A DNA stretch of 64,000 nucleotides. Source: Hydractinia symbiolongicarpus. Its lineage: Eukaryota; Cnidaria; Hydrozoa; Anthoathecata; Hydractiniidae. The position numbers and the translations under genes were made by a program. How positions within the stretch are numbered: the stretch's first letter is position 1; each line of letters starts with the position of its first letter. A model generated the notes under the pieces. It saw only the letters and a list, made by a program, of their open reading frames with translations. It was not told the origin of the DNA and did no database searches. Of the stretch, positions 11,057 through 22,897 are shown one piece after another. The stretch is from contig NC_079882.1 of NCBI RefSeq assembly GCF_029227915.1, forward strand, positions 32,046,001-32,110,000, written 5' to 3'.

Positions 11057-12100
11057 GAGGAAAAAATAATTTAAAAAATCGTTCGGGAAATGAGTTTACT
11101 CCCTGGGTACTTTCTTTGTATACTTTTGACTATACGGCTAAGCCCGGGATTTACGGGAAATCGCGGGTTTTCGTTTGCGGGGGATTAAACTTCTTTTATT
11201 CAGCGTCTCATCAAAAATGAAAACATTTTTGTAAACTACAAGTCTCATGCGTTTTAGTGGTGAAAAAATAATTTAAAAAATCGTTCGGGAAATGAGTTTA
11301 CTCCCTGGGTACTTTCTTTGTATACTTTTGACTATACGGGCCAAGCCGGGATTTACGGGAAATCGCGGGTTTTCGTTTGCCGGCGATAAATCTTCTTTTA
11401 TTCAGCGTCTCATCAAAAATGAAAACATTTTTAAAAACTACAAGTCTTATGCGTTTTAGTGGTGAAAAAATAATTTAAAAAATCCTTCTGGAAATGAGTT
11501 TACTCCCTGGGTACTTTCTTTGTATACTTTTGACTATACGGGCCAAGCCCGGGATTTACGGGAAATCGCGGGTTTTCGTTTGCCGGCGATTAAACTTCTT
11601 TTATTCAGCGTCTCATCAAAAATGAAAACATTTTTAAAAACTACAAGTCTTATGCGTTTTAGTGGTGAAAAAATAATTTAAAAAATCGTTCTGGAAATGA
11701 GTTTACTCCCTGGGTACTTTCTTTGTATACTTTTGACTATACGGGCCGAGTCCGGGATTTACGGGAAATCGCAGGTTTTCGTTTGCCGGCGATTAAACTG
11801 CTTTTATTCAGCGACTCATCAAAAATGAAAACATTTTTGAAAACTACAAGTCTCATGCGTTTTAGTGGTGAAAAAATAATTTAAAAATCGTTCGGGAAAT
11901 GAGTTTACTTCCTGGGTACTTTCTTTGTATACTTTTGACTATACGGGCCAAGCCGGGATTTACGGGAAATCGCGGGTTTTCGTTTGCCGGCGATTAAACT
12001 TCTTTTATTCAGCGTCTCATCAAAAATGAAAACATTTTTAAAAACTACAAGTCTTATGCGTTTTAGTGGTGAAAAAATAATTTAAAAAATCGTTCTGGAA
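10802..12100. repeat. Long-range paralogous block, left copy
   Basis: This stretch shares private variants with two distant places. At +14,969 it matches 25,771 to about 26,590: for example GGCGATAAATCTTC at 11,382 and 26,351, ATGAGTGTACTCC, and GGGGATTAAAC near 11,182 and 26,151. At +18,814 it matches about 29,616-30,900, including the one-base-short AATTTAAAAATCGTTCGGG near 11,880 and 30,694 and the ACTTCCTGGG monomer that follows. The blocks are diverged by scattered substitutions, so this exchange is older than the local tandem copies. Confidence 0.78.
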
Positions 12101-12700
12101 ATGAGTTTACTCCCTGGGTACTTTCTTTGTATACTTTTGACTATACGGGCCGAGTCCAGGATTTTCGGGAAATCGCAGGTTTTCGTTTGCCGGCGATTAA
12201 ACTTCTTTTATTCAGCGTCGCATCAAAAATGAAAACATTTTTAAAAACTACAAGTCTCATGCGTTTTAGTGGTGAAAAAGTGATTTAAAAAATCGTTCGG
12301 GAAATGAGTTTACCCCTGGGTACTTTCTTTGTATACTTTTGACTATACAGCCAAGCCCGGGATTTACGGGAAATCGCGGGTTTTCGTTTGCCGGCGATTA
12401 AACTGCTTCTATTCAGCGTCTCATCAAAAATGAAAACATTCTTGAAAACTACAAGTTTCATGCAATTTAGTGGTGAAATAATAGTTTAAAAAATCGTTTG
12501 GGAAATGAGTTTACTCCCTGGGTACTTTCTTTGTATACTTTTGACTATACGGGCCGAGTCCAGGATTTACGGGAAATCGCAGGTTTTCGTTTGCCGGCGA
12601 TTAAACTGCTTTTATTCAGCGTCTCATCAAAAATGAAAACATTTTTGAAAACTACAAGTCTCATGCGTTTTAGTGGTGAAAAAATAATTTAAAAAATCGT
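12094..12700. repeat. m4-m5-m6 triad, copy 1 (607 bp)
   Basis: Three monomers in a fixed order. m4 has GGATTTTCGGG and GCGTCGCATC. m5 has TTTACCCCTGGG, ACTATACAGCC, CTTCTATTC and GTTTCATGCAATTTAG with AATAATAGTTT. m6 is a type B with CTGCTTTTATTC. The same triad recurs at 14,314 and 16,337 and, slightly changed, five times in domain III, which suggests this region is an earlier version of the 11-mer there. Confidence 0.85.
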
Positions 12701-12825
12701 TCGGGAAATGAGTTTACTTCCTGGGTACTTTCTTTGTATACTTTTGACTATACGGGCCAAGCCCGGGATTTAAAAACTACAAGTCTCATGCGCTTTAGTG
12801 GTGAAAAAGTGATTTAAAAAATCGT
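12701..12825. repeat. Fused monomer with about 280-bp deletion
   Basis: This unit is 125 bp. It starts like m7 (TTTACTTCCTGGG, CCAAGCCCGGGATTT) and at about 12,772 jumps to the end of an m8-like unit (AAAAACTACAAGTCTCATGCGC). The intact order is visible at 16,944-17,350, where m7 and m8 follow each other in full. About 280 bp, or 1.4 monomers, is missing, so the array shifts out of its usual register here. Confidence 0.87.
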
Positions 12826-13080
12826 TCGGGATATGAGTTTACTCCCTGGGTACTTTCTTTGTATTATTTTGACTATACGGCCAAGCCCGGGATTTACGGG
12901 AAATCGCGGGTTTTCGTTTGCCGGCGATTAAACTTCTTTTATTCAGCGTCTCATCAAAAATGAAAACATTTTTGAAAACCAAAAGTCTCATGCGTTTTAG
13001 TGGTGAAAAAATAATTTAAAAAATCGTTCGGGAAATGAGTTTACTCCCTGGGTACTTTCTTTGTATACTTTTGACTATAC

Positions 13081-13112
13081 GGGCCAAGCCGGGATTTACG
13101 GGAAATCGCGGG
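13081..13112 (+). other. Canonical G-quadruplex motif in short type A monomer (example)
   Basis: Four GGG runs with loops of 7 (CCAAGCC), 6 (ATTTAC) and 7 (AAATCGC) bases, which fits the usual G3+N1-7 pattern on the plus strand. It is created by the one-base-shorter GCCGGG form; in the 203-bp GCCCGGG form the first loop is 8. Type B lacks the motif because AGG replaces GGG at one or two of the runs. The same motif recurs in the short type A units from about 11.3 kb on (for example near 17,606, 18,616, 20,235, 26,308, 32,581, 36,428, 44,526 and 62,128). Folding in vivo is inference only. Confidence 0.75.
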
Positions 13113-13229
13113 TTTTCGTTTGCCGGCGATTAAACTTCTTTTATTCAGCGTCTCATCAAAAATGAAAACATTTTTAAAAAGTACAAGTCTCATGCGTTTT
13201 AGTGGTGAAAAAATAATTTAAAAAATCGT

Positions 13230-13379
13230 TCGGGAAATGAGTTTACTTTCTGGGTACTTTCTTTGTATACTTTTGACTATACGGGACAAGCCCGGGATTT
13301 ACGGGGCAAAAATGAAAACATTTTTAAAAACTACAAGTCTCATGGGCTTTAGTGGTGAAAAAATAATTTAAAAAATCGT
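13230..13379. repeat. Monomer with 53-bp internal deletion
   Basis: This unit is 150 bp. The sequence GATTTACGGGG is joined directly to CAAAAATGAAAAC near 13,306, which removes about 53 bp that would span CGCGGG to GTCTCAT. It also has diverged flanks (TTTACTTTCTGGG, GGGACAAGCCC, CATGGGCTTTAG). Confidence 0.87.
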
Positions 13380-13706
13380 TCTGGAAATGGGTTTACTCAC
13401 AGGGTAATTTCTTTGTATACATTCGATTATACGTGCCAAGCCCGGGATTTACGGGAAATCGCGGGTTTTCGTTTGCCGGCGATTAAACTTCTTTTATTCA
13501 GCGTCTCATCAAAAATGAAAACATTTTTGAAAACTACAAACTTGAAAATTTGAAAAATTTGAATTTGAAAACTACTACTAAATCGCGGGTTTTCGTTTGC
13601 CGGCGATTAAACTTCTTTTATTCAGCGTCTCATCAAAAATGAAAACATTTTTAAAAACTACAAGTCTTATGCGTTTTAGTGGTGAAAAAATAATTTAAAA
13701 AATCGT
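13380..13706. repeat. Broken monomer pair around a filler insertion
   Basis: A diverged C-like monomer (GGTTTACTCACAGGGTAATT, ATTCGATTATACGTG) runs to AAAACTACAA at about 13,539. A stretch of about 40 bp that does not fit the monomer follows, and the satellite then restarts in mid-monomer at AAATCGCGGG near 13,580. The second partial unit continues normally to 13,706. Confidence 0.85.
13540..13579. other. AT-rich filler, about 40 bp, not monomer sequence
   Basis: A short low-complexity stretch made of variations on TTGAAAATTTG and ending in TTTGAAAACTACTACT. The last part resembles the monomer's own TTTTTGAAAACTACAAG. It could therefore be filler copied from nearby satellite during end joining. 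It is the only clear non-satellite stretch seen, and it is too short to identify as a mobile element; no target-site duplication or inverted ends are visible. Confidence 0.8.
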
Positions 13707-14313
13707 TCTGGAAATGAGTTTACTCCCTGGGTACTTTCTTTGTATACTTTTGACTATACGGGCCGAGTCCAGGATTTACGGGAAATCGCAGGTTTTCGTT
13801 TGCCGGCGATTAAACTTCTTTTATTCAGCGTCTCATCAAAAATGAAAACAATTTTAAAAACTACAAGTCTCATGCGCTTTAGTGGTGAAAAAGTGATTTA
13901 AAAAATCGTTCGGGAAATGAGTTTACTCCCTGGGTACTTTCTTTGTATACTTTTGACTATACGGCCAATCCCGGGATTTACGGGAAATCGCGGGTTTTCG
14001 TTTGCCGGCGATTAAACTTCTTTTATTCAGCGTCTCATCAAAAATGAAAACATTTTTGAAAACCAAAAGTCTCATGCGTTTTAGTGGTGAAAAAATAATT
14101 TAAAAAATCGTTCGGGAAATGAGTTTACTCCCTGGGTACTTTCTTTGTATACTTTTGACTATACGGGCCAACCCGGGATTTACGGGAAATCGCGGGTTTT
14201 CGTTTGCCGGCGATTAAACTTCTTTTATTCAGCGTCTCATCAAAAATGAAAACATTTTTAAAAACTACAAGTCTTATGCGTTTTAGTGGTGAAAACATAA
14301 TTTAAAAAATCGT

Positions 14314-14920
14314 TCGGGAAATGAGTTTACTCCCTGGGTACTTTCTTTGTATACTTTTGACTATACGGGCCGAGTCCAGGATTTTCGGGAAATCGCAGGT
14401 TTTCGTTTGCCGGCGATTAAACTTCTTTTATTCAGTGTCGCATCAAAAATGAAAACATTTTTAAAAACTACAAGTCTCATGCGTTTTAGTGGTGAAAAAG
14501 TGATTTAAAAAATCGTTCGGGAAATGAGTTTACCCCTGGGTACTTTCTTTGTATACTTTTGACTATACAGCCAAGCCCGGGATTTACGGGAAATCGCGGG
14601 TTTTCGTTTGCCGGCGATTAAACTGCTTCTATTCAGCGTCTCATCAAAAATGAAAACATTCTTGAAAACTACAAGTTTCATGCGATTTAGTGGTGAAGTA
14701 ATAGTTTAAAAAATCGTTTGGGAAATGAGTTTACTCCCTGGGTACTTTCTTTGTATACTTTTGACTATACGGGCCGAGTCCAGGATTTACGGGAAATCGC
14801 AGGTTTTCGTTTGCCGGCGATTAAACTGCTTTTATTCAGCGTCTCATCAAAAATGAAAACAATTTTAAAAACTACAAGTCTCATGCGCTTTAGTGGTGAA
14901 AAAGTGATTTAAAAAATCGT
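14314..14920. repeat. m4-m5-m6/m8 triad, copy 2
   Basis: The second triad, 2,220 bp after the first. Its third monomer (14,718-14,920) is chimeric: it begins as m6 (CTGCTTTTATTC) and ends as m8 (ACAATTTTAAAAACTACAAG, CATGCGCTTTAG, GTGATTT). The next monomer is directly m9-like (ACGGCCAAG, AAAACCAAAAG), so m7 has been skipped. Confidence 0.85.
14718..14920. repeat. Chimeric monomer m6/m8, crossover at 14,830-14,861
   Basis: The monomer length stays at 203 bp, but its left part matches m6 and its right part m8. The last m6-specific site is the TGC of CTGC at 14,827-14,829, and the first m8-specific site is in ACAATTTT near 14,862. The exchange therefore lies in about 32 bp of shared sequence. 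Relative to 16,741-17,350 (m6, m7, m8 intact) it removed two monomers in register, as expected from unequal crossing over or gene conversion. Confidence 0.82.
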
Positions 14921-16336
14921 TCGGGAAATGAGTTTACTCCCTGGGTACTTTCTTTGTATACTTTTGACTATACGGCCAAGCCCGGGATTTACGGGAAATC
15001 GCGGGTTTTCGTTTGCCGGCGATTAAACTTCTTTTATTCAGCGTCTCATCAAAAATGAAAACATTTTTGAAAACCAAAAGTCTCATGCGTTTTAGTGGTG
15101 AAAAAATAATTTAAAAAATCGTTCGGGAAATGAGTTTACTCCCTGGGTACTTTCTTTGTATACTTTTGACTATACGGCCAAGCCCGGGATTTACGGGAAA
15201 TCGCGGGTTTTCGTTTGCCGGCGATTAAACTTCTTTTATTCAGCGTCTCATCAAAAATGAAAACATTTTTGAAAACCAAAAGTCTCATGCGTTTTAGTGG
15301 TGAAAAAATAATTTAAAAAATCGTTCTGGAAATGATTTTACTCCCTGGGTACTTTCTTTGTATACTTTCGACTATACGGGCCGAGTCCAGGATTTAGGGA
15401 AATCGCAGGTTTTCGTTTGCCGGCGATTAAACTGCTTTTTTTCAGCGTCTCATCAAAAATGAAAACATTTTTGAAAACTACAAGTCTCATGCGTTTTAGT
15501 GGTGAAAAAATAATTTAAAAAATCGTTCGGGAAATGAGTTTACTTTCTGGGTACTTTCTTTGTATACTTTTGACTATACGGGCCAAGCCCGGGATTTACG
15601 GGAAATCGCGGTTTTTCGTTTGCCGGCGATTAAACTTCTTTTATTCAGCGTCTCATCAAAAATGAAAACATTTTTAAAAACTACAAGTCTTATGCGTTTT
15701 AGTGGTGAAAAAATAATTTAAAAAATCGTTCTGGAAATGAGTTTACTCCCTGGGTACTTTCTTTGTATACTTTTGACTATACGGGCCGAGTCCAGGATTT
15801 ACGGGAAATCGCAGGTTTTCGTTTGCCGGCGATTAAACTTCTTTTATTCAGCGTCTCATCAAAAATGAAAACAATTTTAAAAACTACAAGTCTCATGCGC
15901 TTTAGTGGTGAAAAAGTGATTTAAAAAATCGTTCGGGAAATGAGTTTACTCCCTGGGTACTTTCTTTGTATACTTTTGACTATACGGCCAATCCCGGGAT
16001 TTACGGGAAATCGCGGGTTTTCGTTTGCCGGCAATTAAACTTCTTTTATTCAGCGTCTCATCAAAAATGAAAACATTTTTGAAAACCAAAAGTCTCATGC
16101 GTTTTAGTGGTGAAAAAATAATTTAAAAAATCGTTCGGGAAATGAGTTTACTCCCTGGGTACTTTCTTTGTATACTTTTGACTATACGGGCCAAGCCGGG
16201 ATTTACGGGAAATGGCGGGTTTTCGTTTGCCGGCGATTAAACTTCTTTTATTCAGCGTCTCATCAAAAATGAAAACATTTTTAAAAACTACAAGTCTTAT
16301 GCGTTTTAGTGGTGAAAACATAATTTAAAAAATCGT

Positions 16337-16943
16337 TCGGGAAATGAGTTTACTCCCTGGGTACTTTCTTTGTATACTTTTGACTATACGGGCCGAGTCC
16401 AGGATTTTCGGGAAATCGCAGGTTTTCGTTTGCCGGCGATTAAACTTCTTTTATTCAGCGTCGCATCAAAAATGAAAACATTTTTATAAACTACAAGTCT
16501 CATGCGTTTTAGTGGTGAAAAAGTGATTTAAAAAATCGTTCGGGAAATGAGTTTACCCCTGGGTACTTTCTTTGTATACTTTTGACTATACAGCCAAGCC
16601 CGGGATTTACGGGAAATCGCGGGTTTTCGTTTGCCGGCGATTAAACTGCTTCTATTCAGCGTCTCATCAAAAATGAAAACATTCTTGAAAACTACAAGTT
16701 TCATGCGATTTAGTGGTGAAATAATAGTTTAAAAAATCGTTTGGGAAATGAGTTTACTCCCTGGGTACTTTCTTTGTATACTTTTGACTATACGGGCCGA
16801 GTCCAGGATTTACGGGAAATCGCAGGTTTTCGTTTGCCGGCGATTAAACTGCTTTTATTCAGCGTCTCATCAAAAATGAAAACATTTTTGAAAACTACAA
16901 GTCTCATGCGTTTTAGTGGTGAAAAAATAATTTAAAAAATCGT
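16337..16943. repeat. m4-m5-m6 triad, copy 3 (607 bp)
   Basis: The third triad, 2,023 bp (10 monomers) after the second, again with GGATTTTCGGG, GTCGCATC, TTTACCCCTGGG and ACTATACAGCC. It is followed by intact m7, m8, m9, m10 and m11-like units up to about 17,950. This gives the full monomer order from which the 11-mer of domain III can be derived. Confidence 0.85.
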
Positions 16944-19900
16944 TCGGGAAATGAGTTTACTTCCTGGGTACTTTCTTTGTATACTTTTGACTATACGGGC
17001 CAAGCCCGGGATTTACGGGAAATCGCGGGTTTTCGTTTGCCGGCGATTAAACTTCTTTTATTCAGCGTCTCATCAAAAATGAAAACATTTTTAAAAACTA
17101 CAAGTCTTATGCGTTTTAGTGGTGAAAAAATAATTTAAAAAATCGTTCTGGAAATGAGTTTACTCCCTGGGTACTTTCTTTGTATACTTTTGACTATACG
17201 GGCCGAGTCCAGGATTTACGGGAAATCGCAGGTTTTCGTTTGCCGGCGATTAAACTTCTTTTATTCAGCGTCTCATCAAAAATGAAAACAATTTTAAAAA
17301 CTACAAGTCTCATGCGCTTTAGTGGTGAAAAAGTGATTTAAAAAATCGTTCGGGAAATGAGTTTACTCCCTGGGTACTTTCTTTGTATACTTTTGACTAT
17401 ACGGCCAAGCCCGGGATTTACGGGAAATCGCGGGTTTTCGTTTGCCGGCGATTAAACTTCTTTTATTCAGCGTCTCATCAAAAATGAAAACATTTTTGAA
17501 AACCAAAAGTCTCATGCGTTTTAGTGGTGAAAAAATAATTTAAAAAATCGTTGGGGAAATGAGTTTACTCCCTGGGTACTTTCTTTGTATACTTTTGACT
17601 ATACGGGCCAAGCCGGGATTTACGGGAAATCGCGGGTTTTCGTTTGCCGGCGATTAAACTTCTTTTATTCAGCGTCTCATCAAAAATGAAAACATTTTTA
17701 AAAACTACAAGTCTTATGCGTTTTAGTGGTGAAAAAATAATTTAAAAAATCGTTCTGGAAATGATTTTACTCCCTGGGTACTTTCTTTGTATACTTTTGA
17801 CTATACGGGCCGAGTCCAGGATTTAGGGAAATCGCAGGTTTTCGTTTGCCGGCGATTAAACTGCTTTTTTTCAGCGTCTCATCAAAAATGAAAACATTTT
17901 TGAAAACTACAAGTCTCATGCGTTTTAGTGGTGAAAAAATAATTTAAAAAATCGTTCGGGAAATGAGTTTACTTCCTGGGTACTTTCTTTGTATACTTTT
18001 GACTATACGGGCCAAGCCCGGGATTTACGGGAAATCGCGGGTTTTCGTTTGCCGGCGATTAAACTTCTTTTATTCAGCGTCTCATCAAAAATGAAAACAT
18101 TTTTAAAAACTACAAGTCTTATGCGTTTTAGTTGTGAAAAAATAATTTAAAAAATCGTTCTGGAAATGAGTTTACTCCCTGGGTACTTTCTTTGTATACT
18201 TTTGACTATACGGGCCGAGTCCAGGATTTACGGGAAATCGCAGGTTTTCGTTTGCCGGCGATTAAACTTCTTTTATTCAGCGTCTCATCAAAAATGAAAA
18301 CAATTTTAAAAACTACAAGTCTCATGCGCTTTAGTGGTGAAAAAGTGATTTAAAAAATCGTTCGGGAAATGAGTTTACTCCCTGGGTACTTTCTTTGTAT
18401 ACTTTTGACTATACGGCCAAGCCCGGGATTTACGGGAAGTCGCGGGTTTTCGTTTGCCGGCGATAAAACTTCTTTTATTCAGCGTCTCATCAAAAATGAA
18501 AACATTTTTGAAAACCAAAAGTCTCATGCGTTTTAGTGGTGAAAAAATAATTTAAAAAATCGTTCGGGAAATGAGTTTACTCCCTGGGTACTTTCTTTGT
18601 ATACTTTTGACTATACGGGCCAAGCCGGGATTTACGGGAAATCGCGGGTTTTCGTTTGCCGGCGATTAAACTTCTTTTATTCAGCGTCTCATCAAAAATG
18701 AAAACATTTTTAAAAACTACAAGTCTTATGCGTTTTAGTGGTGAAAACATAATTTAAAAAATCGTTCGGGAAATGAGTTTACTCCCTGGGTACTTTCTTT
18801 GTATACTTTTGACTATACGGGCCAAGCCGGGATTTACGGGAAATCGCGGGTTTTCGTTTGCCGGCGATTAAACTTCTTTTATTCAGCGTCTCATCAAAAA
18901 TGAAAACATTTTTGAAAACTACAAGTCTCATGCGTTTTAGTGGTGAAAAAATAATTTAAAAAATCGTTCGGGAAATGAGTTTACTTCCTGGGTACTTTCT
19001 TTGTATACTTTTGACTATACGGGCCAAGCCGGGATTTACGGGAAATCGCGGGTTTTCGTTTGCCGGCGATTAAACTTCTTTTATTCAGCGTCTCATCAAA
19101 AATGAAAACATTTTTAAAAACTACAAGTCTTATGCGTTTTAGTGATGAAAAAATAATTTAAAAAATCGTTCTGGAAATGAGTTTACTCACAGGGTACTTT
19201 CTTTGTATACATTCGACTATACGTGCCAAGCCCGGGATTTACGGGAAATCTCGGGTTTTCGTTTGCCGGCGATTAAACTGCTTCTATTCAGCGTCTCATC
19301 AAAAATGAAAACATTCTTGAAAACTACAAGTTTCATGCGTTTTAGTGGTGTAATAATAATTTAAAAAATCGTTTGGGAAATGAGTTTACTCCCTGGGTAT
19401 TTTCTTTGTATACTTTTGACTATACGGGCCAAGCCCGGCATTTACGGGAAATCGCGGGTTTTCGTTTGCCGGCGATTAAACTTCTTTTATTCAGCGTCTC
19501 ATCAAAAATGAAAACATTTTTGAAAACTACAAGTCTCATGCGTTTTAGTGGTCAAAAAATAATTTAAAAAATCGTTCGGGAAATGAGTTTACTCCCTGGG
19601 TACTTTCTTTGTATACTTTTGACTGTACGGGCCAAGCCGGGATTTACGGGAAATCACGGGTTTTCGTTTGCGGCGATTAAACTTCTTTTATTCAGCGTCT
19701 CATCAAAAATGAAAACATTTTTAAAAACTACAAGTCTTATGCGTTTTAGTGATGAAAAAATAATTTAAAAAATCGTTCTGGAAATGAGTTTACTCCCTGG
19801 GTACTTTCTTTGTATACTTTTGACTATACGGGCCGAGTCCAGGATTTACGGGAAATCGCAGGTTTTCGTTTGCCGGCGATTAAACTTCTTTTATTCAGCG

Positions 19901-20266
19901 TCTCATCAAAAATGAAAACATTTTTAAAAACTACAAGTCTTATGCGTTTTAGTGATGAAAAAATAATTTAAAAAATCGTTCTGGAAATGAGTTTACTCCC
20001 TGGGTACTTTCTTTGTATACTTTTGACTATACGGCCAAGCCCGGGATTTACGGGAAATCGCGGGTTTTCGTTTGCCGGCGATTAAACTTCTTTTATTCAG
20101 CGTCTCATCAAAAATGAAAACATTTTTGAAAACCGAAAGTCTCATGCGTTTTAGTGGTGAAAAAATAATTTAAAAAATCGTTCGGGAAATGAGTTTACTC
20201 CCTGGGTACTTTCTTTGTATACTTTTGACTATACGGGCCAAGCCGGGATTTACGGGAAATCGCGGG

Positions 20267-21754
20267 TTTTCGTTTGCCGGCGATTAAACTTCTTTTATTC
20301 AGCGTCTCATCAAAAATGAAAACATTTTTAAAAACTACAAGTCTTATGCGTTTTAGTGATGAAAAAATAATTGAAAAAATCGTTCTGGAAATGAGTTTAC
20401 TCCCTGGGTACTTTCTTTGTATACTTTTGACTATACGGGCCGAGTCCAGGATTTACGGGAAATCGCAGGTTTTCGTTTGCCGGCGATTAAACTTCTTTTA
20501 TTCAGCGTCTTATCAAAAATGAAAACATTTTTAAAAACTACAAGTCTCATGCGTTTTAGTGGTGAAAAAGTGATTTAAAAAATCGTTCGGGAAATGAGTT
20601 TACTCCCTGGGTATTTTCTTTGTATACTTTTGACTATACGGGCCAAGCCCGGCATTTACGGGAAATCGCGGGTTTTCGTTTGCCGGCGATTAAACTTCTT
20701 TTATTCAGCGTCTCATCAAAAATGAAAACATTTTTGAAAACTACAAGTCTCATGCGTTTTAGTGGTCAAAAAATAATTTAAAAAATCGTTCGGGAAATGA
20801 GTTTACTCCCTGGGTACTTTCTTTGTATACTTTTGACTGTACGGGCCAAGCCGGGATTTACGGGAAATCACGGGTTTTCGTTTGCCGGCGATTAAACTTC
20901 TTTTATTCAGCGTCTCATCAAAAATGAAAACGTTTTTAAAAACTACAAGTCTTATGCGTTTTAGTGATGAAAAAATAATTTAAAAAATCGTTCTGGAAAT
21001 GAGTTTACTCCCTGGGTACTTTCTTTGTATACTTTTGACTATACGGGCCGAGTCCAGGATTTACGGGAAATCGCAGGTTTTCGTTTGCCGGCGATTAAAC
21101 TTCTTTTATTCAGCGTCTCATCAAAAATGAAAACAATTTTAAAAACTACAAGTCTCATGCGCTTTAGTGGTGAAAAAGTGATTTAAAAAATCGTTCGGGA
21201 AATGAGTTTACTCCCTGGGTACTTTCTTTGTATACTTTTGACTATACGGCCAAGCCCGGGATTTACGGGAAATCGCGGGTCTTCGTTTGCCGGCGATTAA
21301 ACTTCTTTTATTCAGCGTCTCATCAAAAATGAAAACATTTTTGAAAACCAAAAGTCTCATGCGTTTTAGTGGTGAAAAAATAATTTAAAAAATCGTTCGG
21401 GAAATGAGTTTACTCCCTGGGTACTTTCTTTGTATACTTTTGACTATACGGGCCAAGCCGGGATTTACGGGAAATCGCGGGTTTTCGTTTGCCGGCGATT
21501 AAACTTCTTTTATTCAGCGTCTCATCAAAAATGAAAACATTTTTAAAAACTACAAGTCTTATGCGTTTTAGTGATGAAAAAATAATTGAAAAAATCGTTC
21601 TGGAAATGAGTTTACTCACAGGGTACTTTCTTTGTATACATTCGACTATACGTGCCAAGCCCGGGATTTACGGGAAATCTCGGGTTTTCGTTTGCCGGCG
21701 ATTAAACTGCTTCTATTCAGCGTCTCATCAAAAATGAAAACATTCTTGAAAACT
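20267..21754. repeat. 2,631-bp-spaced block, copy 1 (about 1.49 kb)
   Basis: It shares private marks with 22,898-24,385 at about +2,631: AATAATTGAAAAAATCG (near 20,370 and 23,000), GCGTCTTATC (near 20,505 and 23,137), GCCCGGCATTTACGG (near 20,648 and 23,280), GACTGTACGGG, AAAACGTTTTT (near 20,927 and 23,557) and GGGTCTTCG (near 21,278 and 23,910). Both contain the same run of M1 (GGGTATTTTC, CCCGGCATT, GGTCAAAAAATAA) and M2 (GACTGTACGGG, AATCACGGG) units. Confidence 0.8.
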
Positions 21755-22252
21755 ACAAGTCTCATGCGTTTTAGTGGTGAAAAAGTGATTTAAAAAATCG
21801 TTCGGGAAATGAGTTTACTCCCTGGGTATTTTCTTTGTATACTTTTGACTATACGGGCCAAGCCCGGCATTTACGGGAAATCGCGGGTTTTCGTTTGCCG
21901 GCGATTAAACTTCTTTTATTCAGCGTCTCATCAAAAATGAAAACATTTTTGAAAACTACAAGTCTCATGCGTTTTAGTGGTCAAAAAATAATTTAAAAAA
22001 TCGTTCGGGAAATGAGTTTACTCCCTGGGTACTTTCTTTGTATACTTTTGACTGTACGGGCCAAGCCGGGATTTACGGGAAATCACGGGTTTTCGTTTGC
22101 GGTGATTAAACTTCTTTTATTCAGCGTCTCATCAAAAATGAAAACATTTTTAAAAACTACAAGTCTCATGCGTTGTAGTGGTGAAAAAATAATTTAGAAA
22201 ATCGTTCGGGAAATGAGTTTACTCCCTGGGTACTTTCTTTGTATACTTTTGA
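21646..22252. repeat. 607-bp trimer, copy 1
   Basis: Three monomers (C-like tail, M1, M2) that match 22,253-22,772 at +607. The shared marks are ACGTGCCAAGCCC with AATCTCGGG, GCCCGGCATTTACGG, GGTCAAAAAATAA and TTTGCGGTGATTAAAC, where one base is lost from GCCGGCG. The M1-M2 pair also occurs near 19,373, 20,590 and 23,230. Confidence 0.8.
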
Positions 22253-22772
22253 CTATACGTGCCAAGCCCGGGATTTACGGGAAATCTCGGGTTTTCGTTT
22301 GCCGGCGATTAAACTGCTTCTATTCAGCGTCTCATCAAAAATGAAAACATTCTTGAAAACTACAAGTCTCATGCGTTTTAGTGGTGAAAAAGTGATTTAA
22401 AAAATCGTTCGGGAAATGAGTTTACTCCCTGGGTATTTTCTTTGTATACTTTTGACTATACGGGCCAAGCCCGGCATTTACGGGAAATCGCGGGTTTTCG
22501 TTTGCCGGCGATTAAACTTCTTTTATTCAGCGTCTCATCAAAAATGAAAACATTTTTGAAAACTACAAGTCTCATGCGTTTTAGTGGTCAAAAAATAATT
22601 TAAAAAATCGTTCGGGAAATGAGTTTACTCCCTGGGTACTTTCTTTGTATACTTTTGACTGTACGGGCCAAGCCGGGATTTACGGGAAATCACGGGTTTT
22701 CGTTTGCGGTGATTAAACTTCTTTTATTCAGCGTCTCATCAAAAATGAAAACATTTTTAAAAACTACAAGTC
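22253..22772. repeat. 607-bp trimer, copy 2 (partial)
   Basis: The second copy of the preceding trimer. It stops matching where copy 1 has CATGCGTTGTAGTGG and this one has TATGCGTTTTAGTGATG. The first monomer's entry differs (ATTCGAC in copy 1, TTTTGAC here), so the left edge lies within a monomer. Confidence 0.78.
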
Positions 22773-22897
22773 TTATGCGTTTTAGTGATGAAAAAATAAT
22801 TTAAAAAATCGTTCTGGAAAAGAGTTTACTCCCTGGGTACTTTCTTTGTATACTTTTGACTATACGGGCCGAGTCCAGGATTTACGGGAAATCGCAG

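Noticed and set aside
13540-13579. Insertion as a transposon remnant
   Set aside because: It is only about 40 bp, low complexity, without inverted ends or target-site duplication, and partly similar to the monomer itself.
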